Origin: JAGWRI01 sp963728785
GTDB taxonomy: Bacteria; Gemmatimonadota; Gemmatimonadetes; Gemmatimonadales; Gemmatimonadaceae
DNA: 64,000 nucleotides
Assembly (NCBI GenBank): GCA_963728785.1
Contig: CAVSKV010000002.1
Location: 868,001-932,000 of the forward strand
Direction of reading: 5' to 3'
Position 1 is the first letter of the stretch; each line of letters begins with the position of its first letter. The translations under genes and the position numbers were made by a program. Below the pieces are notes generated by a model. That model searched no databases. It was not told the DNA's origin and saw nothing but the letters and a program-made list of their open reading frames with translations. This document shows, piece after piece, positions 43,321-52,739 of this stretch.

Positions 43321-43419
43321 TGGAAGTTCAGCGGTGGGTTTATTCGACCCGTGGTGAAACGGTCGCGAAAGCCCAACCTTGTGCGTCGGGGCTCCTGCCT
43401 GCAAGCTAAGATTGGTCCC

Positions 43420-44340
43420 ATGTCTGTCGAGACACTTGCCTCCTACCAGCACGCCGTCGCTCGGATTCGGGAGCGGTGGCCGGCGTTTCTCGCCAAGCGG
43501 GTGGAGCGCCTGGCGGAGCATGCGCGGAACGGCCACGCGGCTGAACGGGCAACCGAGTGCATTCTAGAGGACCTTTTCACGGAGGTCCTCGACTGGACCC
43601 CAGCCGACCTCAACCACCAGGTCGGGTTCGCCGATCTGATGCTCACGCGCACGAATATTAAATGGTTAATCGTAGAGGCCAAGCGGCCAGGCGCGCTGGC
43701 CTGGAACGACCGCGCCGTGCGTGCGGCGCTTGACCAAGCGTGTCGGTACGCGGCAGAGCAGCACGTACGCCACGTGGCGGTGAGCGACGGCAACATGCTG
43801 TACGCTGCGGACGTCGTGAATGGCGGCCTGCGCGACCGCGTCTACGTGTCCCTGACGGAGCCCGGGACACCCGACACCCTCTGGTGGCTTGCCGTATTCG
43901 GCATCAGCCGAGAGCGACAGGATCCGAGCGGCGCGGCGTTGCGGCTGCTCCCGGCACCGGAAGAGCCCACAACAACACCGGCGGCCGACATTGGGCCCCC
44001 TGACCTCGTTCACCACAAGTACCAGTTACCGGCGCGCTGCTTCGCGTATGTGGGCAATGCGGCCGACCCGTCAACTTGGAAGCTGCCCTATCGCATGCTC
44101 GACGGCACGCCCGACCACGCTCGGCTCCCGAAGGCGATTCAGTCCATTCTCAGCAACTATCGCGGCGCGCGGGTTGAGGGCATCCCAGACAATTCTGTGG
44201 GTGACGTATTGCACCGCTTGGAGCAAGCGGCCTCGGAGCTTGGGAAACTGCCATCGCAGACGACCGCTCCCGCTGCCGTTTACGTGAACCTTGTTGAGGC
44301 GCTCGAACAATTCGCCGAGGGTGGTGGGCCCGCAAGCTAA
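43420..44340 (+). CDS. HsdR-N-like nuclease-fold protein
   Basis: 306 aa from ATG 43420. The first about 170 residues have the type I restriction R-subunit N-terminal nuclease pattern: ILEDLFTEVLDWTPADLNHQ, ADLMLTRTNIKWLIVEAKRP with the D...ExK triad, LDQACRYAAEQHVRHVAVSD. No helicase follows; the rest has a long spacer and helices. Standalone proteins of this kind occur in defence islands; target unknown. Confidence 0.7.
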   Translation: MSVETLASYQHAVARIRERWPAFLAKRVERLAEHARNGHAAERATECILEDLFTEVLDWTPADLNHQVGFADLMLTRTNIKWLIVEAKRPGALAWNDRAVRAALDQACRYAAEQHVRHVAVSDGNMLYAADVVNGGLRDRVYVSLTEPGTPDTLWWLAVFGISRERQDPSGAALRLLPAPEEPTTTPAADIGPPDLVHHKYQLPARCFAYVGNAADPSTWKLPYRMLDGTPDHARLPKAIQSILSNYRGARVEGIPDNSVGDVLHRLEQAASELGKLPSQTTAPAAVYVNLVEALEQFAEGGGPAS

Positions 44341-44769
44341 GCCCGCTCGCCGCCGAATTGCACGGCGTTTGGTCCTCGGCATTGAATTGATCCAACGCGC
44401 ACTGAAACGGTCCCAGCGATAGCCGAAGCGCACAGCACAGGATCGCATGCCCCTCTGCTATGGGAAGTCGATACCGAATCGAGCCCGCCTACGATGACCC
44501 TGCGCGTCCAGGGTCGTCCGTGCCAGTTCTACACGCTCCCGCTCTCCAGCCCTGCCCGCACGCGGGCTGAGGCGCTCCGGACCGCGGTCCGCCGATTCGA
44601 GGATCTGCTTCCAAAAATCCGCGGATACGGATGCGGCGTGCGTCACCTTTGTCTCGATTCAAGAACATCGCAAGAGTCCGGTCAAGGATTGCGGCATATT
44701 TACGCCTGCACTCAGAGACCGCGATGCAGTGAAGGTCAGCGGCAACTGCGTGTTCTGAGGCCAGGCGAC
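44341..44769. other. Stretch without a reliable gene
   Basis: An ATG frame at 44494 begins plausibly (MTLRVQGRPCQFYTLPLSSP) but soon runs antisense to the lipoprotein gene. No repeat or RNA recognised. Confidence 0.3.
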
Positions 44770-45708
44770 TCAATAGTCCTTCCGCGTGCCATCGGTAAAC
44801 AAAATGCTCTCAACGGTGAAGCTCGCTGTCATGTTGGTCAAATCGGTTGCCATGACCCACTGATGTTCATTCATGAACTCGTTGTACTTAAACCCGACAC
44901 CCTTCTCGGTGACACTGACACCAGGCGCGAGCTGTTCGTCGATCGTCCAATTTAGGTTCATCTTAGGCTCTCCGAACAGATCCTGGAGGTGCAGAACACC
45001 CTTGATGGCCCGCGCCGGTTTATCTAGACCAGGAGCAGTGAACTCAATATCAAACCAGATGTAGTTCTGATAATCCTGTTCAGCGAATCTCTTGCGGAGG
45101 AGTCGCACCTTCACAATCCCTGCAGCGGTGTCTTCGGAGGCTCCGCCGTCGGGCGGCTTCGCATCTGTAGACGCCGGGGACGGGGCAAGTCCAGTCGGCA
45201 CGCCGAGGACTGGCAAACCGTACTTCGCTGCAAGATATCGGCTTTTCAGCATTGCCAACGACTCTTCTTGGCTCGCGACGGCAGCTTCCTTCATCGCGTA
45301 GACCAAGCCACCGGAGTATTGCGCCGCGTCAGCTCGTGCCGCCTTCAGCTGATCTTCCTGAGTCTGGATGTCGCGCTCAAGCGACTCGGCCAGCTTCTGA
45401 TCAGGCTGGCTTCCAGTGACGCTGATTGTAATCCGAGCGCCAGACTCCAGAGCCTGGATACGTTGCTGAAGAAGTGCCTTCGTCGTTTCCAGCACCTCAC
45501 GGCGAGCCTCCACCAAGCCCTTCACCAAGCCTCCGCTTAGCGTGGAGTTCTCTTGGTCAGCTGCCACGACACTTGCCGTTACAACTTGGAGTTCAACCTG
45601 AAGCGTGTCAATTTTCGCTTGGTCCGCTGGGGATGGAGCAAAGCGACAACCCTGGCCGAGCAGCAGCAGCACGAGAAGCAAGAAGACGGCCGAACGGGTT
45701 CTATTCAT
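44770..45708 (-). CDS. Putative lipoprotein with coiled coil
   Basis: 312 aa from ATG 45708, which has GGGAGG at 4-5 bases (the upstream in-frame ATG does not). A signal sequence ends LLLLGQGCRF, a probable lipid-anchor Cys. Residues about 25-150 are coiled-coil-like (LVEARREVLETTKALLQQRI, LESLERDIQTQEDQLKAARA); about 190-312 form a beta-rich domain (YQNYIWFDIEFTAPGLDKPA). Function unknown; an exported cargo protein in an otherwise defence-rich region. Confidence 0.65.
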   Translation of the reverse strand: MNRTRSAVFLLLVLLLLGQGCRFAPSPADQAKIDTLQVELQVVTASVVAADQENSTLSGGLVKGLVEARREVLETTKALLQQRIQALESGARITISVTGSQPDQKLAESLERDIQTQEDQLKAARADAAQYSGGLVYAMKEAAVASQEESLAMLKSRYLAAKYGLPVLGVPTGLAPSPASTDAKPPDGGASEDTAAGIVKVRLLRKRFAEQDYQNYIWFDIEFTAPGLDKPARAIKGVLHLQDLFGEPKMNLNWTIDEQLAPGVSVTEKGVGFKYNEFMNEHQWVMATDLTNMTASFTVESILFTDGTRKDY

Positions 45709-46348
45709 GGATCCTCCCAATTTGCCGAGCCGCCCAGCTCCACATTATACGGCTACGATGGACTGCGAGCCTAGACGATAATTGCATCGCGAACCTGCGC
45801 GTTCTGCTGTGTCAGTCGATACCGAAGGAGACAAATCTCGACCCCGCTAGTAATTGCAGAAATGTGAAACCTCTGTCGCCGCATATTATGCTCCGAGCTT
45901 CGGCTCCATAATGTGTGAGAACGGCGTTCCACCGCTAGAGCATCGCCGTGAAGCGCTATGGCTGATCCGCCGGGGCCCGACGCTCCGCTCAGCCCGGTCC
46001 GGTCCTTGGAGGCGACGCGGATCCCTTGCGAAGCATTTTGCCGGCCACCAAGAGCGTGGTTGATTACCCGCTCCGATACTGCCACGCGATAGCCAATGAG
46101 TGATCCATCACGGGTTCTGTTTTCCAGACAAGGTCCATCGCATTTGCTCATAAGGCGCCTTGACGCCTTGCGGCTATAGCACGATGTTGGCCCACTAGCA
46201 CCCGTCGGGCATTGTCCGCGGAGTAGAACGCGCGTTCCCGGCTCTTATGCATCGAGCGACGAAGCCGTGCAGGCCACTGAGTCTAGAAATGATCAACCAA
46301 CCCTGCACGGATGCGGCTGTGACGGGCTGTCGAAGGATTACACGAGCG
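45709..46348. other. Long intergenic stretch
   Basis: 640 bp without a reliable gene. GCCTAGACGATAATTGCA at 45769-45786 resembles the left arm of the attC-like site at 28341 (GCCTAACGATAGTTGCA). GCTCCGAGCTTCGGCTC at about 45889-45908 can form a short hairpin. Confidence 0.35.
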
Positions 46349-46975
46349 ATGAACCAACGATGGAAACCAGCAAAGGGGGCACCAGTGCAACTCCACGCGG
46401 TCGCAGTTCTTTCTGCCGCAATGGCCGTCATCTTCGTAAGACCAGTGTATGCGCAGAATGACAACTATCCGAGCCGTAGAACGGTGACGATCAACAACTG
46501 TCCGTACGTTCAACTCTCCGGGTTTTCATACACTAATCGCTACTCCGATGGAGCCGACCGCTTCTACGAGGAATTGTCGTGGAAGAACGTGGGTGCCGAC
46601 TCGCTTATTGCCTTTGAGGTCGTGGTCCTGAAGTACGACGCATTCGATAGGCGATTAATCGGCTCGCGATGGACGGTGACCGGGCACAATAGCGCGGACT
46701 GGGGGCCCCTTGCTCCAGGAGAGGCATCGCACGACGGCACAATAGGGTATGGAGAAGAAGAGGTCTTTACCGGGGTTGCTTACGTCAGGTCGGCACGATT
46801 GGCAAACGGGACCGTGTGGAACGCGGACGATGGGAAATTGCTCGTCATGTTGCGGAGCGAGGTTCCCGGCTTCAAGGACTTTGGTGATCTCCGGCCAGAT
46901 CCAAATCCCAAGTCCGCTTCCCCATCTGGACCGGGGGGCGGAGCAGGCGGGTCACCAATCTCGAATGATCCATGA
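46349..46975 (+). CDS. Exported hypothetical protein
   Basis: 208 aa from ATG 46349, chosen because it places a signal peptide (LHAVAVLSAAMAVIFVRPVY-AQN) at the start. Mature part beta-rich: RTVTINNCPYVQLSGFSYTN, FYEELSWKNVGADSLIAFEV, and ends in a Gly/Ser/Pro tail. Family not recognised; looks like an immunoglobulin-like periplasmic domain. Confidence 0.6.
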   Translation: MNQRWKPAKGAPVQLHAVAVLSAAMAVIFVRPVYAQNDNYPSRRTVTINNCPYVQLSGFSYTNRYSDGADRFYEELSWKNVGADSLIAFEVVVLKYDAFDRRLIGSRWTVTGHNSADWGPLAPGEASHDGTIGYGEEEVFTGVAYVRSARLANGTVWNADDGKLLVMLRSEVPGFKDFGDLRPDPNPKSASPSGPGGGAGGSPISNDP

Positions 46976-47434
46976 TTAGTACCGCAGTCGGCCAGGTGGT
47001 CGGTGTCGCTATACGAGGCCTAACCCGAGCGATACGGTCGCTAGCCCAGGGGGAGCTGGCGTCCCTGGCATAGAAGCGCGCCACTTGGATGGCTGAAGAA
47101 CGTTGCCAATTCATTGCGAACAATCATGGGGGCTGACGCGAAGTAGGGCGGTATCAACACTCACGCAGTCGCGGTAACTCCACCTCTCTCGCGCTCGTGC
47201 CTCACGACGATCGCCCCATGCTCCACGACGGCCGGCTGCACTTGCTTGCGGTAGCCGTATTCCATCGGCCAGCGCAGGGCGCCGATGAACGCCTGCTGGT
47301 CGGCGTTGCGCAGATGGTCTCGACGGCCTCGAGCATTTCTTTCCTCGACACAAAGTGCCGGCACGCCCAGAGCCACCGCCCTTTAGCCTGCGTGGCTACA
47401 TAGCTCACGCGGCGTGACACGACGGACCGTCCAA
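46976..47434. other. Stretch with a doubtful reading frame
   Basis: GCCTAAC at 47018-47024 is a possible cassette core. A minus-strand frame (47161-47376) contains RNADQQAFIGALRWPMEYGY and VVEHGAIVVRHERERGG, which read like protein, but the frame has no clear start and the rest is shadow-like; it could be a broken gene downstream of the XRE gene. Confidence 0.3.
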
Positions 47435-47710
47435 CTAGCGAGACGGCGGACGCCCAGCGTTCGGCTTGGTTCGCGGCAGAAAGTAGGCGATTGATCGTCC
47501 GTACAGGCCTGCAAAATCTTGCAGGTCGATCGGGTCGATCCGGCGCTCGCCGAGTTCGCACTTGGAGACGAAGGATTTCTGCTTCCCGAGGGCCCGACCG
47601 GCGGCCTCCTGGGTAAGGCCGGCCCTCCGTCGTGCGTCGCGCAGGCGGCGGAGCAGGTACTGGTAACGGGGCCTGTGGATCGCGCCACGGCGCGGGCGGT
47701 CGTTCTCCAT
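47435..47710 (-). CDS. XRE-family helix-turn-helix regulator
   Basis: 91 aa. HTH_3-type domain: LLRRLRDARRRAGLTQEAAG, ALGKQKSFVSKCELGERRID, then DLQDFAGLYGRSIAYFL. Short single-domain regulator, perhaps of its own module. Confidence 0.85.
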   Translation of the reverse strand: MENDRPRRGAIHRPRYQYLLRRLRDARRRAGLTQEAAGRALGKQKSFVSKCELGERRIDPIDLQDFAGLYGRSIAYFLPRTKPNAGRPPSR

Positions 47711-47816
47711 CGGCGCATATTGCGGACTGGCGACGAAGTCCCCATGATGGGTACTTGCGCGTCGCCTCCACGATCAACCATCGAACCCCTTTTCCAGAAC
47801 CGCGGACCAACCGAAC

Positions 47817-48263
47817 GTGCAGTTCGCCCCCCGACTCCCACTACTCGCAGGATTGCTCTCCAGCTACGGGTGCGCCGTGTTGCTCATGAGTTGCGGAGCC
47901 GCTGCGTCTACCAACCCCGGGGGGCCGCCCGCGCAAGTCGGCGGGCGCTGGCTCGCCAACATGACCGTCACCGCGGGGACCGAGTTCCCGAACGGCACGA
48001 CGTTCAGTGCGTTCATCACCGTCACGCAGTCGGGCTCGGCGCTCAACGGATCATTCGGCATCCAAGGCGGCTATCAGGGCACGGTGACCGGGACGGTCGT
48101 GGCGAATGGCGTATCGTTCACCCTCATGCCCGACCCACCGTGTGGCGGCTCCTTTTCGGGACACGGAACGGTCGCGGCGAATGACAGCACGATGGCCGGC
48201 TCGTACAGCGGGAGCGATTGCGGAGGCAGTGTCAGCGCAACCATCAGTACTAGTCGGTCATGA
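47817..48263 (+). CDS. Putative lipoprotein (Gly/Thr-rich)
   Basis: 148 aa from a GTG. Lipobox LLMSCG near residue 26. Mature part of repeated short strands (FSAFITVTQSGSALNGSFGI, GYQGTVTGTVVANGVSFTLM, GHGTVAANDSTMAGSYSG), a small beta-barrel or sandwich. Stop overlaps the next start (ATGA), so it is co-translated with the zinc-ribbon membrane protein. Confidence 0.65.
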   Translation: MQFAPRLPLLAGLLSSYGCAVLLMSCGAAASTNPGGPPAQVGGRWLANMTVTAGTEFPNGTTFSAFITVTQSGSALNGSFGIQGGYQGTVTGTVVANGVSFTLMPDPPCGGSFSGHGTVAANDSTMAGSYSGSDCGGSVSATISTSRS

Positions 48264-48640
48264 CCGCGGACATTAGTGCGATCCTCCTCGTCCTGATTCT
48301 GGCCGCGTTCGTCTGGAGCGCCGTCGGCGACGCTATTCGGTTCTCGCGCATGACGCCGGAGCAGCGGGCCGAACGACGGGCCCTTCAGCGGCGCGCCGCG
48401 GCCGCAGGCCGCCTCGTCGCCCGCTGGGGGATTCAGAACACGACGTTAGTCTGCCCCCACTGTCAGACCAAGGGCCAAGTCCGCACGATGCCGACGAAAC
48501 GGAAGAGGGGAATTAGTGGCGCCAAGGCGACGGGCGCTCTCTTGACAGGCGGAACTTCCCTCCTCGTGACGGGCCTCTCGCGGAAGGAGGGCGTCACCCA
48601 GGCCCACTGCGACCATTGCGGTTCGACGTGGGATTTTTAG
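48260..48640 (+). CDS. Membrane protein with zinc ribbon
   Basis: 126 aa. One N-terminal membrane helix (ISAILLVLILAAFVWSAVGD), a basic helical linker, and a split zinc ribbon with CPHC (about 69-72) and CDHC near the C-terminus. A hydrophobic Gly/Thr-rich stretch between the ribbon halves could insert in the membrane. Function unknown. Confidence 0.65.
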   Translation: MTADISAILLVLILAAFVWSAVGDAIRFSRMTPEQRAERRALQRRAAAAGRLVARWGIQNTTLVCPHCQTKGQVRTMPTKRKRGISGAKATGALLTGGTSLLVTGLSRKEGVTQAHCDHCGSTWDF

Positions 48641-48973
48641 GCCACGCCCTATCCTGAGTCCGCATCAGACGAGTTCAGGCGCGCCCCCAGTCCGACTTCA
48701 CTGGGAGATTCGAACAATCGCCAGGGATTTGCCCGCGGAGGTTGCCGGCCGTGTCAGCATATTGTCAGCAGCCGGGGCGCCGCTCGCCCACCCGCCGGCC
48801 ATGCGCGTATACTGATCGCCCCTGTCAGCCCCGCACACCCGGCGCCCAACCCCGCCCGGATCGGCCGACGATGCCTCGTGTGGCCCGCGCTGGGGCCGCC
48901 CCAAGGGACGGGCCTCCGCCCGGATCGGAACGGCACACGGGCCCCCTCTTGCGGCCCTCGGCGGGCTCCGCCC
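48641..48973. other. Module boundary without a gene
   Basis: Holds CGCATCAGACGAGTTCAGG at about 48670 and the paired octamer at 48752. No gene seen. It marks the 3' end of the leftward satellite-like operon. Confidence 0.4.
48752..48770 (+). repeat. Paired octamer TGTCAGCA-TAT-TGTCAGCA
   Basis: Both octamers exact, one spacer change. Left border of the satellite-like module; the inverted exact copy at 54213 is its right border. Confidence 0.65.
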
Positions 48974-49489
48974 TTACGGCCCCTCGACGTCCGGGGCGGA
49001 TTCGTCGGCGACGGCCACCCGGTAGGGCGCGAGCTCGATTTGGATGGCTTCGAGCCGTTCGAGGAGCTCCGTGGGCATCCGCGAGAGATCAAACGCGGTC
49101 CGCCCCCCGCTGGACGACCCGGCGCTCGGGCCGTGCCACTGCATCCGCGTGGGCGCGTCGAGCCCCCAGAGCTTGGCGCGGCGCTCAAGGATGCGAAGAA
49201 TCGAGTCCGCCACGCGCGGATTGCTGCGTTTGGGCCAGAGCTGCAGGAGCAGCGAATCCAGGCGCTCGCTGTCGAGGACCCGGAGCGCGTGCGCCCGCTC
49301 CGCGGTGAGCTGCCGGACGTCCCCGAGCGCGTGGACCACGTACCGGTGCGCGGTGTTCACGGACACGCGGAGCTCGCGGGCGATCACCCGGTAGCTCCCG
49401 CCCGCGATGCGCAGCTCCAACGCCTGGGCCGTATGGACTTCGGCCGCGGCGCTGTCCGGCCGCGCTTCCTGGATCGCGAGGTTACCCAT
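48974..49489 (-). CDS. Small-terminase-like HTH protein
   Basis: 171 aa. N-terminal helix-turn-helix (ALELRIAGGSYRVIARELRV, VNTAHRYVVHALGD), a central helical oligomerisation part (LDSERLDSLLLQLWPKRSNP, VADSILRILERRAKLWGLDA), an order used by phage small terminases and satellite TerS-like proteins. It could redirect packaging of a helper phage (inference). Overlaps the methylase gene by 8 bp. No large terminase is present. Confidence 0.6.
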   Translation of the reverse strand: MGNLAIQEARPDSAAAEVHTAQALELRIAGGSYRVIARELRVSVNTAHRYVVHALGDVRQLTAERAHALRVLDSERLDSLLLQLWPKRSNPRVADSILRILERRAKLWGLDAPTRMQWHGPSAGSSSGGRTAFDLSRMPTELLERLEAIQIELAPYRVAVADESAPDVEGP

Positions 49490-50720
49490 CCTGTCCCCCT
49501 CTTATGCGTTCGGCCACTCGGCCGGTCGCCTGCTCCCACCGTGACACAACGACGTCGCAGTACTTCGGGTCGAGCTCCATCGCGTAACACCGGCGGTGCT
49601 CCTGCTCGGCCGCAATGATGGTGGTCCCACTCCCGGCGAACGGGTCGAGTACGAGGTTGCCCAAGCGGCTGCTGTTTCGGAGGCAGTACGCAACGAGGGC
49701 CACCGGCTTCATCGTCGGATGCTCCTCGCTCCGCTTCGGCCGCTCGAACTCCAACACCGTGGTCTGCGCGTGATCGCCTTCCCATCGGCTGCCAGGGTGA
49801 GCCCCGCGCCCGGGCCGGCCCTCGCCCGGCATCCAGCCGTAGAGCAGATCCTCGTGCCGGTAGTGGTAGTCGCTATGGCCCAGCACCATGGTGTCCTTGA
49901 CCCACACGAGTGCTTGGTGAAACCGGAGGCCGCTCTGGCCGATGGCTGATCGGAAGAGGCTCCCCGCCGGGCCCGCCGGAGCCGCGATATAGAACGGCGT
50001 CCCCGCCGTCGTATGCTCGCGCGCGTGGGAGAAGGCCGCGACGAGCAGCGCTTCGAGGCCGTCGACGGTGTCATTCTCGATCGTGAGCTGGTCCGCAGTC
50101 TTACCCACGTAATTGACTCCGTACGGCGGGTCGGTCCAGACCACCTCCGCTGCGCGGCCGTCCATTAAGGTCGGCCACGCGGCTGCGCTCGTGGCGTCAC
50201 CACACAAAAGCCGATGATCGGCCAAGAGCACGAGGTCTCCGACCTGCGTGATGGGCTCGGCGGGAACAGGTGGGGCATCATCGACATCGACGCCGGGGAG
50301 CAGGCCCGTGGTGCTGAACGTGTCTTTGCCCAGGTGCTCAAGGAGTGCGGTGAGCGCCGCGTCTTCTGTCTCCACGCTCGCGAGCAGGGCGCGGATCGCC
50401 TCCTCATCGCGGAACGCCATCTCGCTGATGGGGTCGAGGATGGCCAGCGCGAGCCGCTCTTCCTCCTCGGTGAGCTTCACATACGTCACCGGGATCGTCG
50501 GCAAGTTCTGGCGCCGCGCTTCCTCAATCCGGGCATGGCCGTCGATCACGTGACCCGTGGTCCGATTGACGACCACCGTCTTGACCCAGCCAAGTTCTCT
50601 GATCGATCCTCGCAGCGCGTCAACCTGCTCGCTGGGATGGCGACGGAAATTCTGCGGGTGCGGCACCAGGCTTTCCGGTGCCACCTCTCCATGAGCGACG
50701 ATCCGGTTCTGGACGGTCAT
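49482..50720 (-). CDS. ParB-like / DNA (N4/N6) methyltransferase fusion
   Basis: 412 aa from ATG 50720, preceded by GGGAGG. Residues about 15-105 form a ParB/Srx-type nuclease fold: HPQNFRRHPSEQVDALRGSI, VVVNRTTGHVIDGHARIEEA. Then the methylase of class beta: DPPYGVNYVG (catalytic) about 200 and FAGSGTTIIAAEQEHRRCYA near the C-terminus (SAM site). Such fusions are typical of phages and satellites and protect or mark DNA. Confidence 0.9.
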   Translation of the reverse strand: MTVQNRIVAHGEVAPESLVPHPQNFRRHPSEQVDALRGSIRELGWVKTVVVNRTTGHVIDGHARIEEARRQNLPTIPVTYVKLTEEEERLALAILDPISEMAFRDEEAIRALLASVETEDAALTALLEHLGKDTFSTTGLLPGVDVDDAPPVPAEPITQVGDLVLLADHRLLCGDATSAAAWPTLMDGRAAEVVWTDPPYGVNYVGKTADQLTIENDTVDGLEALLVAAFSHAREHTTAGTPFYIAAPAGPAGSLFRSAIGQSGLRFHQALVWVKDTMVLGHSDYHYRHEDLLYGWMPGEGRPGRGAHPGSRWEGDHAQTTVLEFERPKRSEEHPTMKPVALVAYCLRNSSRLGNLVLDPFAGSGTTIIAAEQEHRRCYAMELDPKYCDVVVSRWEQATGRVAERIRGGQDG

Positions 50721-50838
50721 GGCGGCACCTCCCCGAGCCACATTTCGAACTGTAGAAGGCGAAACGTGTGCACGCAACGCAGCGCATGCTCGCGCGATAG
50801 GCCGATCGGGCTACGGCTGCAACGCCAGGCAATCCTGA

Positions 50839-51165
50839 TCAAACCGGGACAACTCCGGTCTCAACGGAGGCTACTCGAACAGCACTTTCTGCAAATCGAT
50901 GCGCCGCCTCGAGAAGCCGCCACGCCACATCGGCTACGCGGTTCGCCCGCTCCGCTGGATCGCGAAACCAGTCGGTTGACGACATAGGGTGAAGTTTCCA
51001 CCGGAGCGCTTCGAGCACATGCCGTGGAAGACAGCCGAGGTCGCGCGCGGACTTCGCATACTGTGATGCCGCGCCGTCGCATTTTAATCCACGGCGCCAA
51101 TGCCCCGAACACTCGGATACACCACGGCGCGGTCGATGCAGTGATCGGCGCACGCGCGCGATCAT
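50839..51165 (-). CDS. Unknown satellite-operon protein (108 aa)
   Basis: Its ATG overlaps the stop of the ATPase gene (ATGA, 51162-51165), strong evidence that it is real. Basic N-terminus, then helices (YAKSARDLGCLPRHVLEALR, ANRVADVAWRLLEAAHRFAE). No family recognised. Confidence 0.55.
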   Translation of the reverse strand: MIARVRRSLHRPRRGVSECSGHWRRGLKCDGAASQYAKSARDLGCLPRHVLEALRWKLHPMSSTDWFRDPAERANRVADVAWRLLEAAHRFAESAVRVASVETGVVPV

Positions 51166-52739
51166 GGATCGAGTGGCGGCTCCCAGGCTTCGCCGCGGTC
51201 CTCCCGCGGGGGTTCCGGGTCCGCTACATCCGCTACCGCGTTATCGCGCAACGCGTTCGGATGTTGTGCATCCGCAACGGACGGGCTCGGTGTCGCGGGC
51301 CCCACCGCCGCATAGGTTGTTCCATTGCTGGGGTGTAGCGTATGTAGCGGATCCGATGGAAGGTAACGCTCAAACGCATCCGCGAATTGCCCGAGTTCAT
51401 AGCCTCGGAGCACGGCACCGGAAAAGCGAACGCTTTTCGGCCGGATCTTGTATGGTTTCAGGAGCCTGCTGAGGCCCTGCGCTGTGAGAGCACGGCCCTT
51501 GTTCCAAGCGCTCCACGAACGCTCATCTTGGCTGTGGAGCCACACCAGGATGTCCTCCGTCCGGGCCTTTTCAAGGGAACGCACTGAGAAGAACTGCCGT
51601 AGGTCACCGAGCAAAAGGACACCGGGTGATTCGTCCGCAATCATTTCACTCCCACCAGACAGCATCACGGCGGCGCGCCGAGCGCGAGCGGGCCAGTCCT
51701 TGCCGAGGCGATCCGCAATGGCGATAAGGGAGCGCCAATTGTCCGCGGCGCGATCGTTCAGGGAGTCGGGCACCACCGGGTCGGCCGCGCGCAATGCGTC
51801 TAAGTGGTCGTTGACCCAGCGGGCGAGCTTCTGCCGGAAGGGAGTGGCCATTGCATCGACGCGGTCCAAGCGCAATGGCGCCACGGGCTCGGTTGCCGCC
51901 CGACGCTGAAGTTGAATGACGATCGACCGATCGATCAGCGTGGTGTGGAGTCGGCTGGTATTAATGCCCAGCAAGACTTTCGGTGCCCATGTGCTAAACA
52001 TTCGTGGCTCGTGATCGTCTCCGACCGTCCGCAAGAATGTCGCGCCCGCGCGAAGATGCCCGGAGTTGAGCAAGCCGCGCAGCTCGTTCCGATCGGGGAG
52101 GTAGGTATCAACTTCATCAGCGATCACGGTGGGCCGGTACAGCTCGATCACGCGGAACACCGACGCCAGCGTAAGATTCGCACTGTTAAGCGGTCGCGGA
52201 ACCAATGCACCAATCATGATTCCAAGTGTCGTTTTCCCGCAGCGCCGCTCCGGCGATGTGATGTTCAGTAATGGTGAGACCTGAGCGGCCTCGTGTGCGT
52301 GTGCGTTCAGAACCCAGAGCGCGGTGCCATCACGCGCCGCATCGGACATGACGACGAAGCGTCGTAACATCGCAGCTACGTCGTCGAGCACTGTAGCCCC
52401 GTCCACCTCGTCAGGCCACGGCTCGATGGTTGGGAAGACAACCGCCCGGCCCTGCTCGGCGCCAGCCGTCTCGTTCTTCGATCGATGTCTTGTCTGCTCC
52501 TGAGCGACGAGAGCGGCCAGACGCAATAGCAGCGGCGCCGCCTCGTTGTGAAGCTGTTGGGGCAGCCGGGCTACGAGGTCAGCGCGGGCGCTGGCACTGG
52601 CAAGATTGAGTTCGTCTCCCTCGATTGGCGTTTCGAAGTCGCCCTTGGGATAGAGAAATACCGGACACTTCGTGCGCACGTCGACGGTGGCCACCGCACT
52701 GAGGGTTTCAGACTCCGCCTTGACGGGATACCCGGTCAT
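51162..52739 (-). CDS. DUF3631-type ATPase/primase-helicase-like protein
   Basis: 525 aa from ATG 52739. P-loop in LLNITSPERRCGKTTLGIMI (about 170), Walker B TVIADEVDTYLPDRNELRGL, then KVLLGINTSRLHTTLIDRSI and VNDHLDALRAADPVVPDSLN, the pattern of DUF3631/toprim-associated helicases of phages and satellites. The last about 100 residues are a winged-helix-like tail (WSAWNKGRALTAQGLSRLLK). It should unwind the satellite origin. Overlaps both neighbours by 4 bp. Confidence 0.85.
   Translation of the reverse strand: MTGYPVKAESETLSAVATVDVRTKCPVFLYPKGDFETPIEGDELNLASASARADLVARLPQQLHNEAAPLLLRLAALVAQEQTRHRSKNETAGAEQGRAVVFPTIEPWPDEVDGATVLDDVAAMLRRFVVMSDAARDGTALWVLNAHAHEAAQVSPLLNITSPERRCGKTTLGIMIGALVPRPLNSANLTLASVFRVIELYRPTVIADEVDTYLPDRNELRGLLNSGHLRAGATFLRTVGDDHEPRMFSTWAPKVLLGINTSRLHTTLIDRSIVIQLQRRAATEPVAPLRLDRVDAMATPFRQKLARWVNDHLDALRAADPVVPDSLNDRAADNWRSLIAIADRLGKDWPARARRAAVMLSGGSEMIADESPGVLLLGDLRQFFSVRSLEKARTEDILVWLHSQDERSWSAWNKGRALTAQGLSRLLKPYKIRPKSVRFSGAVLRGYELGQFADAFERYLPSDPLHTLHPSNGTTYAAVGPATPSPSVADAQHPNALRDNAVADVADPEPPREDRGEAWEPPLDP

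Noticed and set aside
44494..44955. 153-aa plus-strand frame
   Set aside because: Second half antisense to the lipoprotein gene; no homologous pattern after residue 55.
45771..46151. 126-aa minus-strand open frame
   Set aside because: No ribosome site and no protein-like pattern; overlaps an attC-like arm.
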